A DNA stretch of 41,077 nucleotides from Limisphaerales bacterium (GTDB lineage Bacteria > Verrucomicrobiota > Verrucomicrobiia > Limisphaerales > JAKEEH01): positions 1 to 41,077 of the forward strand of contig JAKEEH010000201.1 in the NCBI GenBank assembly GCA_022616725.1. The letters are read 5' to 3'. Below are positions 9,065-16,122 of this stretch, piece by piece. Under the pieces are notes generated by a model. That model saw nothing but the letters and a program-made list of their open reading frames with translations, was not told the origin of the DNA and did no database searches. The translations under genes were made by a program, and so were the position numbers. Position 1 is the first letter of the stretch. The number at the start of each line of letters is the position of its first letter.

Positions 9065-9661
9065 CTATTCTTTGTCTTTGCCCGGCTTTTCTTCGGCCTC
9101 TTCTTCTTCTTCGGCCACCTCGACCGAGCCGGCGCTATCCACGGTGCCCAACGCGCCGAGCTTGCGCTGGCGCAAAGCGCCTTCGCGCTCAAGCTGCGCC
9201 TGAGCCTCGACGGTAAACCGGGTCCAGGGAATGGCCTCCAGGCGGGCCTTGGGAATCTGCTTGCCGGTCAGCTCACAGACCCCATACGTATTCTTTTCGA
9301 TACGTTTGAGCGCTTCTTCGATCTCGTAAATGGCATCCTGGTCGGACGAAAGAAGGCTAAGCGCGAAATCCCGGTCGAAATTGTCCGTGCCAGAATCTGC
9401 CATGTGGAGACTGTAGCCGGCCAGTTCTTCAGCGGACTCTTTGGCCAAACCGTCCATCTGATGAAGCAAGCGCTCGCGCAGTTCGAGAAGGTTTTCGTAG
9501 AACTTGGACCATTCGGGCTTGATCTTTTTCCGGCCATAAAAGGTCGTATGCCCCCTCTTGGCATTATTCGCGGCCACGCCGAGGATGGCGGCAGAAGTCG
9601 CCGAACCGTGCGGCTTGCTTCTGGCGTCGGTTTTCTTCGCAGATTTCTTATGTGTTGTCAC
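9065..9661 (-). CDS. TraR/DksA-family protein lacking the zinc-finger cysteines
   Basis: Members of this family bind the secondary channel of RNA polymerase and tune initiation, especially at ribosomal promoters. The coiled-coil region ([19 protein letters not shown]) is followed by the DksA-like [19 protein letters not shown] and the finger region [20 protein letters not shown] and WTRFTVEAQ. Only the first of the four usual zinc cysteines remains; the others are Thr, Phe and Ala. The Lys-rich N-terminus ([16 protein letters not shown]) and very acidic C-terminal tail are extra; at 198 residues it is longer than E. coli DksA (151). It is the first gene of an operon with L33 and S18. Confidence 0.85.
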   Translation of the reverse strand: MTTHKKSAKKTDARSKPHGSATSAAILGVAANNAKRGHTTFYGRKKIKPEWSKFYENLLELRERLLHQMDGLAKESAEELAGYSLHMADSGTDNFDRDFALSLLSSDQDAIYEIEEALKRIEKNTYGVCELTGKQIPKARLEAIPWTRFTVEAQAQLEREGALRQRKLGALGTVDSAGSVEVAEEEEEAEEKPGKDKE

Positions 9662-9671
9662 AACCAGTCAA

Positions 9672-9731
9672 AAATCGGTTCTTTTCGCCAATTTCTTTAC
9701 CGAAAGCGGAATTTGGTTCTTTCGGCCAATT
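9672..9731 (-). promoter_or_regulatory. AT-rich leader with a near-perfect direct repeat upstream of the dksA-like operon
   Basis: On the minus strand AATTGGCCGAAAGAACCAAAT and AATTGGCGAAAAGAACCGATT lie about 39 nt apart just upstream of the start codon at 9661. The surrounding 9662-9800 stretch is strikingly AT-rich for this window and must hold the operon promoter. The repeats could be operator half-sites or part of the leader RNA; I cannot decide between these. Confidence 0.4.
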
Positions 9732-9918
9732 AAAGAGTGCGCGAATGTAACAAAGGAAATCCAAATTGCTACAAAAATCTTAAACTTTTTTTGGCTGTTT
9801 GAGAATGGGGTTTTACCCGTTTTGCAGACTGTTTTCCCGCCGCTCTCCCGCCGTTCAGCACCTGTTGGCCAGTTCGTCTTGTTTTGACGAGCGCAGCTAT
9901 TGCGCCTATCAAAGCTTC

Positions 9919-10836
9919 ATGCGGTTTGCCTCTATTTTCGCCACTGGATTGTGGCTCATTGTCCCGGCGCTTTGGGCTGCCGACCTCTTTCGGGTCGCCA
10001 CCTATAACGTTGAGAACCATCTGTTGCAGTCCAACGAGACGCGCCCGGCCAAACCGCAAGCGAGCCGGGACAAAGTTCGGGACCATCTCCTGGAGCTGAA
10101 GGCCGACGTCGTGGCGGTCCAGGAAATGGGCGGGGCGGCGGGCCTGGCGGACCTTCAGAAAGCGCTCCGGTCTGGCGGCCTGGATTATCCTCATTCGGAA
10201 ATTGCGTATGCGTGGGACACAAACATCCAGGTAGCGGTGTTGAGCCGATTTCCAATGACCGCCCGGCGCTCGCACACGAACGATTCGTACCTCCTGTTCG
10301 GCAAGCGGTTCCGCGTGGGCCGCGCGTTTGTTGAAGTGGATATCCGGGTCAACCCGGAGTATTCGTTCACGCTCATGACCACCCATCTCAAATCCCGCCG
10401 CCAGGTCGCTGAAGGGGACGAAGCCCAAATGCGGGAACAAGAGGCCTTGCTGCTGCGGGAGAAGATCGACGCGCTGCTCAAGGCGAATCCCGATGCCAAT
10501 TTGGTGGTGCTTGGCGATTTGAATGACGTGCGCGACTCGAAGTCGACACGGGCGGTGATTGGACGCGGACGCAATGCGCTCATCGACACGCGTCCAGCGG
10601 AGCGCAACGGGGATAATCTGCCAAATTCCAATCCGCGGTACGACCCACGGAACATCACCTGGACACACTTTTACGGCAAAGAGGACACGTATAGCAGGAT
10701 TGATTACATCCTGCTGAGCCGCGGCATGGCGAGAGAGTGGATTCAGGAAGAGACTTACGTATTCACTGCCCCGAACTGGGGTCTGGCGTCAGACCATCGG
10801 CCGGTCACGGCAGGATTTTGGGCAGAGAATCGATAA
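9919..10836 (+). CDS. exported endonuclease/exonuclease/phosphatase (EEP) family hydrolase
   Basis: A metal-dependent phosphodiesterase of the DNase I/AP-endonuclease/sphingomyelinase fold. The ATG at 9919 gives a signal peptide (MRFASIFATGLWLIVPALWA) followed at once by the first core motif FRVATYNVENHL. Further motifs are DVVAVQEMGG (metal-binding Glu), LVVLGDLNDV (Asp/Asn), SRIDYILLS and the terminal SDHRPV with the catalytic Asp-His. Length (305 aa) fits the family. Export suggests an extracellular or periplasmic nucleic-acid or phospholipid substrate. The long ORF start in the track adds unlikely sequence. The cupin gene follows on the same strand after about 55 nt. Confidence 0.88.
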   Translation: MRFASIFATGLWLIVPALWAADLFRVATYNVENHLLQSNETRPAKPQASRDKVRDHLLELKADVVAVQEMGGAAGLADLQKALRSGGLDYPHSEIAYAWDTNIQVAVLSRFPMTARRSHTNDSYLLFGKRFRVGRAFVEVDIRVNPEYSFTLMTTHLKSRRQVAEGDEAQMREQEALLLREKIDALLKANPDANLVVLGDLNDVRDSKSTRAVIGRGRNALIDTRPAERNGDNLPNSNPRYDPRNITWTHFYGKEDTYSRIDYILLSRGMAREWIQEETYVFTAPNWGLASDHRPVTAGFWAENR

Positions 10837-10891
10837 GCTCTCGAACGGCGCGTGGCTTGCAATCGCCGTCGGTTGAGCGTTGCATAACGCC

Positions 10892-11221
10892 ATGTTTCAA
10901 TACATGACGCTGGCAAAAGACAAGCACTGGCAGCCTGGGCCCTATCCTGGGGTGGAACTGCTGGTCCTGCACAGGAACGACGCGACAGGAGGCGTCACGG
11001 TGCTGCGCAAATTCCACTCTGGAGTGACGGTTCCCGCGCATACTCATCCGCAAGCAAACGAGTACGTCTATGTGCTGTCCGGGGAGTGGGAGGAATCAGG
11101 GGTCACGTACACGACCGGAGCATTTTTCTTCGCGCCGAAGGGCGAACGCCACGGGCCGCACGTGGCGAAAACGGAAGTCCTCAGCCTCACGGTTTTTGAC
11201 GGTCCGTTGACCGTTGCCTGA
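10892..11221 (+). CDS. single-domain cupin protein (ChrR-like)
   Basis: A 109-residue conserved beta-barrel. The cupin motif 1 is PAHTHPQANEYVYVLSG, with two His and a Glu as metal ligands, and motif 2 is FFFAPKGERHGPH with the fourth His. It resembles the anti-ECFsigma ChrR-type cupins and small dioxygenase-like cupins, but carries no ChrR zinc-binding domain, so a metal-binding enzyme or sensor is all that can be said. The ATG at 10892 is chosen over a TTG four codons upstream. The next gene, on the other strand, ends 9 bp away. Confidence 0.85.
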   Translation: MFQYMTLAKDKHWQPGPYPGVELLVLHRNDATGGVTVLRKFHSGVTVPAHTHPQANEYVYVLSGEWEESGVTYTTGAFFFAPKGERHGPHVAKTEVLSLTVFDGPLTVA

Positions 11222-11230
11222 AATCGCGCG

Positions 11231-14200
11231 TCATTTCCCGACAGTGATTGGGTGGTCAGGCAAGGGGGTTTGGCTCTTCGAGCGTGAGAATTTTTCGCGC
11301 ATCCATGCGGCAAAATCACTGAATAGGGTATAAACAACTGGAATTATTATCAGCGTGAGGAACGTGCTGGTAAGCAAGCCGCCGACGACCGCGACCCCCA
11401 TGGGACGGCGGCTTTCCGCGCCTGCGCCGAAGCCAATGGCAATCGGCAGAATTCCGGCAACAGTGGAAAAGGCGGTCATCAGAATTGGCCGCAGCCGAAC
11501 GATGCCTGCCTGCAACATCGCTTCGTGTGAATCGACGCCGTGGGCACGCTGTTGATTAGCGAACTCGACGAGCAAGATCGAATTCTTGGTTACGAGACCG
11601 ACCAGGAGAACTAGCCCGATCTGGCTGAACAGGTTGATGTTCATCGCCGGAACGACAGGAATAATCCCGGCTTTGCCAAGGTAATCGACCAGCCAGAGCA
11701 ACCCGAGCGCACCGAGGCCGGCCAATGGAACCGCCAGGATAACTGTGATGGGGTGGACGAGGCTCTCGTACTGCGCGGCCAGCACCATGTAAACGATGAT
11801 CAGCGCCAGGATGAGGACAAACCAGACCTCCTGGCCGGCATCGCGCAAATCCCGCGACTCTCCGGACCAGTCATATAGAAATCCGATCGGCAGGTCTGTC
11901 GTGAGCATCGCTTCGACGCGTCGCACGGCGGTTCCCAGAGGCACACCGACGGGTGTGGCCGAAATCGTCGCGCTACGCAGGCGGTTGTAATGCTCGATCG
12001 TGTTGGGCGCCGAACCAGATCGGTAAGAAACGACGCTACTGAGCTGCACGAGTCCGCCGGCGGCATTGCGCACGTAGAGCTGGTCCAGGGCCTGGGGCGT
12101 GAGCCGCGAGGCGCGTTCGAGTTGGGCAATGACTTCGTACTCCTTGCCGCCTATCTTAATCCGGCTCAAGTCGAGGCCGCCGAAAAGAATCTGCAAGGTG
12201 CGCGAGATGTCCTCGATCGAGACTCCGAGCGCGGTCGCGCGATCACGGTCAATATTCAGGCGCAACTCGGGCTTGTTCACTTCGAACGACGGCCGGACGT
12301 TCTGGAGCCATGGCTCGCCGCGGAGTTTATTGACGAGTTGAGACGTGTACTTGTCAAGCGCGCCGAGGTCCTGCGCCTGGATCACCAGGTTGAAAGGCGC
12401 ATTGATGCCGCGCGTGAAAGCTTTCGGCAGGCTGGGAAACGCGAGCGCGCCTTCGACCTGTGTGAGCAGCTTGTTCCGCAAACCGTCCGGAGCGTTGACA
12501 ATCTCCTGGACGCTGCGTTTGCGATCTTCTTTGAAGTGAATAAAAAAAATCGCGTTGTTGGGTTGGCCGGGACCGCTGAACGCCGGAGCCACGATGCCCC
12601 CGAATAATCGAACTTCCGGTGTGCTGGCTAGAATGGCTTCGACTTCGCGACCCATCCGCGCGGTATATTCGGTTGTAGAACCTTCCGGCGCGGCGAGCAC
12701 GCATAACAACAAGCCCCGATCTTCGTCCGGGAGGAATTCATGCTCCAGCGCGCGGTAGGTAATCACCATCAGGGCGAAGCTTCCCACGGCAACGAGCAAA
12801 ACGGGAAAACGGTGCGCTAATGACCAGCTTAGCACGCGGCGATAGCCGTTATTGAGGGCCGTGAGAAGGCGCTCAACGCCGCGGATCACGAAATTGTGCC
12901 GGGTCTGGTGGGTCTCCTTGAGAATGCGCGCAGCCATCATTGGTGTCAGAGTCAGGGCGACAAATGCCGAGATGATCACCGATCCCGCGACGGCGACGGC
13001 AAATTCGATAAACAACCGGCCAGTGGTGCTGGTCTGAAAGGCTAAAGGAAGGAACACGGCAACCAGCGAAATGGTGATAGCGATGATGGCGAACGCGATC
13101 TCGTCCATGGCCTTGAACGCTGCCTTCATCGGCTGCACGCCTTGCTCGATGTGGCGGAAAATATTCTCCAGCACGACGATCGCGTCATCGACAACCACGC
13201 CAATGGCCAGAACCAAAGCGAGCATCGTCAAAATATTCACCGAGTAGCCGAAGGCCTGAAGAATCGAGAATGTGCCCACGATAGAGACAGGGATGGCTAC
13301 AGCGGGGATAATCGTGGACCGGAAGTCGCGCAGGAAAAGGTAAATGATTATAACCACCAGAACGAAGGCGATCCCGAGCGTCACCCAGACTTCTTCGATC
13401 GCCCGCTCGACGAATCGCGAAGAATCGTAGTTGACCACCATCTCAACTCCGGCGGGCAAGGTCGGCTTGATCCGCTCCATTTCGTCCTTGATCCCATGCG
13501 CGACCTCGACGGTGTTGGCTTTGGATTGCTTGATAATCCCGAGGAACACGCACGGCTTGCCGTTATTGCGGGCCACAGTGCGTTCGTTTTCGACTCCCTC
13601 CCGCGCCTGGCCAATGTCAAGCAGGCGGACGATTTTGACACCGGTGTTTTTTACGACGAGGCGATTGAATTCGTCGGCGGTCTTGAGTTCGCCGCGCGTT
13701 TCGATCGTCATCTCCCGATCCAGGCCTTCGACGCGTCCGCTCGGCAGTTCGATGTTTTGTTCACGCAGAGCCTGCTGCACGTCGAGGACAGTGACCTGAT
13801 GCGCGGCCATCTTTTCTGAATCCAGCCAGAGGCGCATGGCGAAGCGTTGCTCGCCGCCGATCATGACAGACGAGACCCCGCGGACAGTCTGGAAACGGTT
13901 TTTGATTTGTTTCTCGGCCAACGTGGTCAATTCGAGGGTCGAGTAACGATCGCTATTCAGCCCGAGCCAGATGATCGGGAATGCGTCGGCATCCTGTTTG
14001 GCGATGATGGGTTCATCGATAAAATCCGGCAGTAATCCGCGAGCGCGCGAGACCCGGTCGCGAACGTCCTGCGCCGCCAGGTCGATATCGCGGGATAGAT
14101 CGAACTCAATGGTGATCGTGCTCACCTGTTCTCGACTCTGGCTGGAAAGCGTTTTGATCCCCTCGATGTTGTTGACCGCCTCCTCAAGTCTTTCCGTAAT

Positions 14201-14386
14201 TTCCGTCTCGACCACGGCGGCATTCGCGCCGGGATAAACCGTCATTACGCTGACAATCGGAGGATCAATGTCGGGCAATTCGCGGACCGGCAGTCGCTGG
14301 AGGCTGATCAGCCCGAAGAGCACGAGAGCCAGGCTCATCATCGAAGCCAGGATCGGGCGCTGGATGCTTATCCGGGGAAGGATCAT
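11231..14386 (-). CDS. RND efflux pump inner-membrane permease (HAE1/AcrB-MexF type)
   Basis: A proton-driven drug or metabolite exporter of 1051 residues, the normal length for AcrB-type trimers. The N-terminus (ILPRISIQRPILASMMSLAL) is the standard first helix, followed by the periplasmic porter domain (RLPVRELPDIDPPIVSV). The proton-relay helix reads AIGVVVDDAIVVLENIFRH with the paired Asp residues. The second half repeats the twelve-helix plan, with VLLVGLVTKNSILLVEFAN and IVRLRPILMTAFSTVAGILP. It follows the adaptor gene but is separated from it by an inserted four-helix-bundle gene. Its ATG abuts one arm of an inverted repeat, with only pyrimidine-rich sequence and no Shine-Dalgarno site upstream. 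No outer-membrane channel gene is present nearby. Confidence 0.95.
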   Translation of the reverse strand: MILPRISIQRPILASMMSLALVLFGLISLQRLPVRELPDIDPPIVSVMTVYPGANAAVVETEITERLEEAVNNIEGIKTLSSQSREQVSTITIEFDLSRDIDLAAQDVRDRVSRARGLLPDFIDEPIIAKQDADAFPIIWLGLNSDRYSTLELTTLAEKQIKNRFQTVRGVSSVMIGGEQRFAMRLWLDSEKMAAHQVTVLDVQQALREQNIELPSGRVEGLDREMTIETRGELKTADEFNRLVVKNTGVKIVRLLDIGQAREGVENERTVARNNGKPCVFLGIIKQSKANTVEVAHGIKDEMERIKPTLPAGVEMVVNYDSSRFVERAIEEVWVTLGIAFVLVVIIIYLFLRDFRSTIIPAVAIPVSIVGTFSILQAFGYSVNILTMLALVLAIGVVVDDAIVVLENIFRHIEQGVQPMKAAFKAMDEIAFAIIAITISLVAVFLPLAFQTSTTGRLFIEFAVAVAGSVIISAFVALTLTPMMAARILKETHQTRHNFVIRGVERLLTALNNGYRRVLSWSLAHRFPVLLVAVGSFALMVITYRALEHEFLPDEDRGLLLCVLAAPEGSTTEYTARMGREVEAILASTPEVRLFGGIVAPAFSGPGQPNNAIFFIHFKEDRKRSVQEIVNAPDGLRNKLLTQVEGALAFPSLPKAFTRGINAPFNLVIQAQDLGALDKYTSQLVNKLRGEPWLQNVRPSFEVNKPELRLNIDRDRATALGVSIEDISRTLQILFGGLDLSRIKIGGKEYEVIAQLERASRLTPQALDQLYVRNAAGGLVQLSSVVSYRSGSAPNTIEHYNRLRSATISATPVGVPLGTAVRRVEAMLTTDLPIGFLYDWSGESRDLRDAGQEVWFVLILALIIVYMVLAAQYESLVHPITVILAVPLAGLGALGLLWLVDYLGKAGIIPVVPAMNINLFSQIGLVLLVGLVTKNSILLVEFANQQRAHGVDSHEAMLQAGIVRLRPILMTAFSTVAGILPIAIGFGAGAESRRPMGVAVVGGLLTSTFLTLIIIPVVYTLFSDFAAWMREKFSRSKSQTPLPDHPITVGK

Positions 14387-14424
14387 GGCGAAAGTGGGAA
14401 AGTGAGAGAGTGAGAAAGTGAGGG
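14387..14424. repeat. left arm of a 38-nt inverted repeat around the four-helix-bundle gene
   Basis: The arm has an 8-nt period: GAAAGTGG, GAAAGTGA, GAGAGTGA, GAAAGTGA. It is complementary to 14843-14880 at 32 of 38 positions by hand alignment, including a 25-nt core with one mismatch. Its outer edge touches the permease ATG (14386) and its inner edge is 7 nt from the stop codon of the inserted gene. Confidence 0.88.
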
Positions 14425-14431
14425 CTGCATA

Positions 14432-14839
14432 TCAGCGGTCGAGATAAGAAGCCTCCAGGAGCCACGGCGCTGGATTGTTTGCCATGACGACAAGCTTTCC
14501 AATTATGTGATCATAGCTCTGATGCAAGCGTTTCGCGAAAAGACGGTCACAGTACCGGCATTTAACGGCGTATTCGAGCCACACTTGAGTTTCAGCGGCT
14601 TCGGCTTCAGCTTCATTTAGCTTATTCACGAAGGCCGCTTTATATCGTCGGCGTCTCCAGGCTTCGGAAATACCGGCGGAAACCGATCGGGAGGAACGCC
14701 GGACCTGGTCAGTGAGAGAATACGCCTCGCTTTTCGGAAACGACTTCGACGAATCAAAAATCTCCATAGCTGCCTCAACCGAAAGTTTATAAACCTCTAG
14801 TTCCCAATGAAACTGGATTCGTTCCGGCGATCTGCTCAT
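14432..14839 (-). CDS. four-helix-bundle protein (23S rRNA intervening-sequence/S23 type)
   Basis: A 135-residue helical protein with the family hallmarks: an early WELEVYKLSVEAAMEI helix, FPKSEAYSLTDQVRRSSRSV, then ISEAWRRRRYKAAFVNKLNE and an Ala/Glu helix AEAEAAETQVWLEYAVKCRY. Relatives are encoded in intervening sequences of 23S rRNA in Leptospira and Coxiella and as stand-alone genes elsewhere; the Avd protein of diversity-generating retroelements shares the fold. No catalytic residues are known; a nucleic-acid-binding pentamer is the usual picture. It is placed between the RND adaptor and permease genes, in the same direction, and is tightly enclosed by an inverted repeat. The purine-rich arm GGTGAGAGAAC just upstream of the ATG could serve as its ribosome binding site. 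No reverse transcriptase or template repeat is nearby. Confidence 0.88.
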   Translation of the reverse strand: MSRSPERIQFHWELEVYKLSVEAAMEIFDSSKSFPKSEAYSLTDQVRRSSRSVSAGISEAWRRRRYKAAFVNKLNEAEAEAAETQVWLEYAVKCRYCDRLFAKRLHQSYDHIIGKLVVMANNPAPWLLEASYLDR

Positions 14840-14842
14840 GTT

Positions 14843-14880
14843 CTCTCACCCGCTCACTCTCTCACTTTCGCACTTTCTCC
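14843..14880. repeat. right arm of the 38-nt inverted repeat around the four-helix-bundle gene
   Basis: Read on the minus strand the arm is GAAAGTGC, GAAAGTGA, GAGAGTGA, GCGGGTGA, again with an 8-nt period, and is the inverted partner of 14387-14424. It begins 3 nt from the start codon of the enclosed gene and ends 9 nt from the stop codon of the RND adaptor. Confidence 0.88.
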
Positions 14881-14889
14881 CGCTCCCGC

Positions 14890-15990
14890 TCACGACCCCG
14901 CCTTCAGCCCGTTGGTCCTTTCCGGGTCGAGGTACGGCTGGGCCGCTTCGGGTGGCGCCAGTTTAACTTTGCCTCCCGGGACGACCTTTTGCGTCCCTTC
15001 CACAATGACCAACTCGCCCCCTTGCAGGCCGCTGGTGATCTCCACTTTGCCTGCCATGCGCAGCCCGGTTGTGACAGCCTTCAACTGCGCCGTATTGCCG
15101 CCGTCAATCGTATAAAGGCTGGCCTTGTCGCTGCTGATCATGACGGCGGCTTCCGGGACCAGCACAGCTTGATCGCGAACCTTTAGTGTCAAATCCAGAT
15201 TTGCAAACATGCCCGGACGCAATCGCTGCTCGGAGTTCTTGACGTAAGCTTTCACCAAAACGGTCCGCCACGCGGGATCGACGTGCGGCGACACGAAGTA
15301 AACTTCGCCCTGGAACTTCTGATCGGGATACGCCGCAACGCTCAGTTCGATGGTCTGGCCCACGCGCACTTCACTCAGGAACCGTTCGGGGACGTTGAGT
15401 TCGGCTTTGACCGGATCGAGATCCACCAGCCAGCTCAGAGTGGTGTTGCGGGCGATCACCTGCCCCGGGCTAACCTGCCGGGCGCCCATGATGCCGTCGA
15501 ACGCGGCGTGAATGCGGGCGTCCTTCATCTGACGTCTCTTCAGTTCCAGCGTGGCCTCCGCGGCATGAAATTGCGACGCGATCTGGTCAAAATCCTGCGG
15601 CGAGATCAGTTTCGAGTTGTACAGTTCCCGGCTGCGTTCGAAGTCAGCCTGTTTAAGTTTGAAATTGGCTTGCGCCTCGGCGACCGAGGCTGCCAGCTTG
15701 CTCTCGTCAAGCTTGAAAAGCAAGTGCCCTTGAGGGACACGCTGGCCTTCTTTGAAATTAATCTCCTCGACCATCCCGTCGGTGTCGGACTTGATCTCGA
15801 CCATTTCGTTGGCAGCGAGCGTGCCGACAAGGGAGAGAGTCTCGGTAACAGGCTGGCGTTTGGCTTCGACGGCAACGACCTGCACGGCGAAACCACCCGG
15901 CATGCCGGCAGTGGGAACTTTTTTCTTGCACCCTGCGATCGCAAGAGACAGTCCCGCCAGCAGCATTGTGGGGAATAAAAGCCTTCTCAT
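14890..15990 (-). CDS. RND efflux periplasmic adaptor (membrane fusion protein), lipoprotein
   Basis: This protein links the RND permease to an outer-membrane channel. The N-terminus is a lipoprotein signal (LLFPTMLLAGLSLAIAGC), so it is probably lipid-anchored in the periplasm. Then come the first barrel (TETLSLVGTLAANEMVEIKS), the lipoyl half-motif VEEINFKEGQRVPQGHLLFKLD, a helical hairpin (KLAASVAEAQANFKLKQADF) and the second lipoyl half with IHAAFDGIMGARQVSPGQVI. Length is 366 residues, normal for AcrA/MexA relatives. The ATG at 15990 is chosen over a TTG two codons upstream. It is the first gene of the RND unit. Confidence 0.93.
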   Translation of the reverse strand: MRRLLFPTMLLAGLSLAIAGCKKKVPTAGMPGGFAVQVVAVEAKRQPVTETLSLVGTLAANEMVEIKSDTDGMVEEINFKEGQRVPQGHLLFKLDESKLAASVAEAQANFKLKQADFERSRELYNSKLISPQDFDQIASQFHAAEATLELKRRQMKDARIHAAFDGIMGARQVSPGQVIARNTTLSWLVDLDPVKAELNVPERFLSEVRVGQTIELSVAAYPDQKFQGEVYFVSPHVDPAWRTVLVKAYVKNSEQRLRPGMFANLDLTLKVRDQAVLVPEAAVMISSDKASLYTIDGGNTAQLKAVTTGLRMAGKVEITSGLQGGELVIVEGTQKVVPGGKVKLAPPEAAQPYLDPERTNGLKAGS

Positions 15991-16122
15991 AACCAACCAG
16001 CTCCCGACCCGTTCGGGAAAAAACCCCGCCCACTCACCAGCGGCACACTAAAAGCGATGTCCCGGCGGGTCAATTTTTTTATGCCACACAGTGGCCAATT
16101 CCGTGTTAAATGTTGTTTGGGA

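Noticed and set aside
14432-14839. Diversity-generating retroelement (Avd-like protein)
   Set aside because: No reverse transcriptase, template repeat or variable-repeat target gene is nearby; the gene fits a stand-alone S23-type protein.
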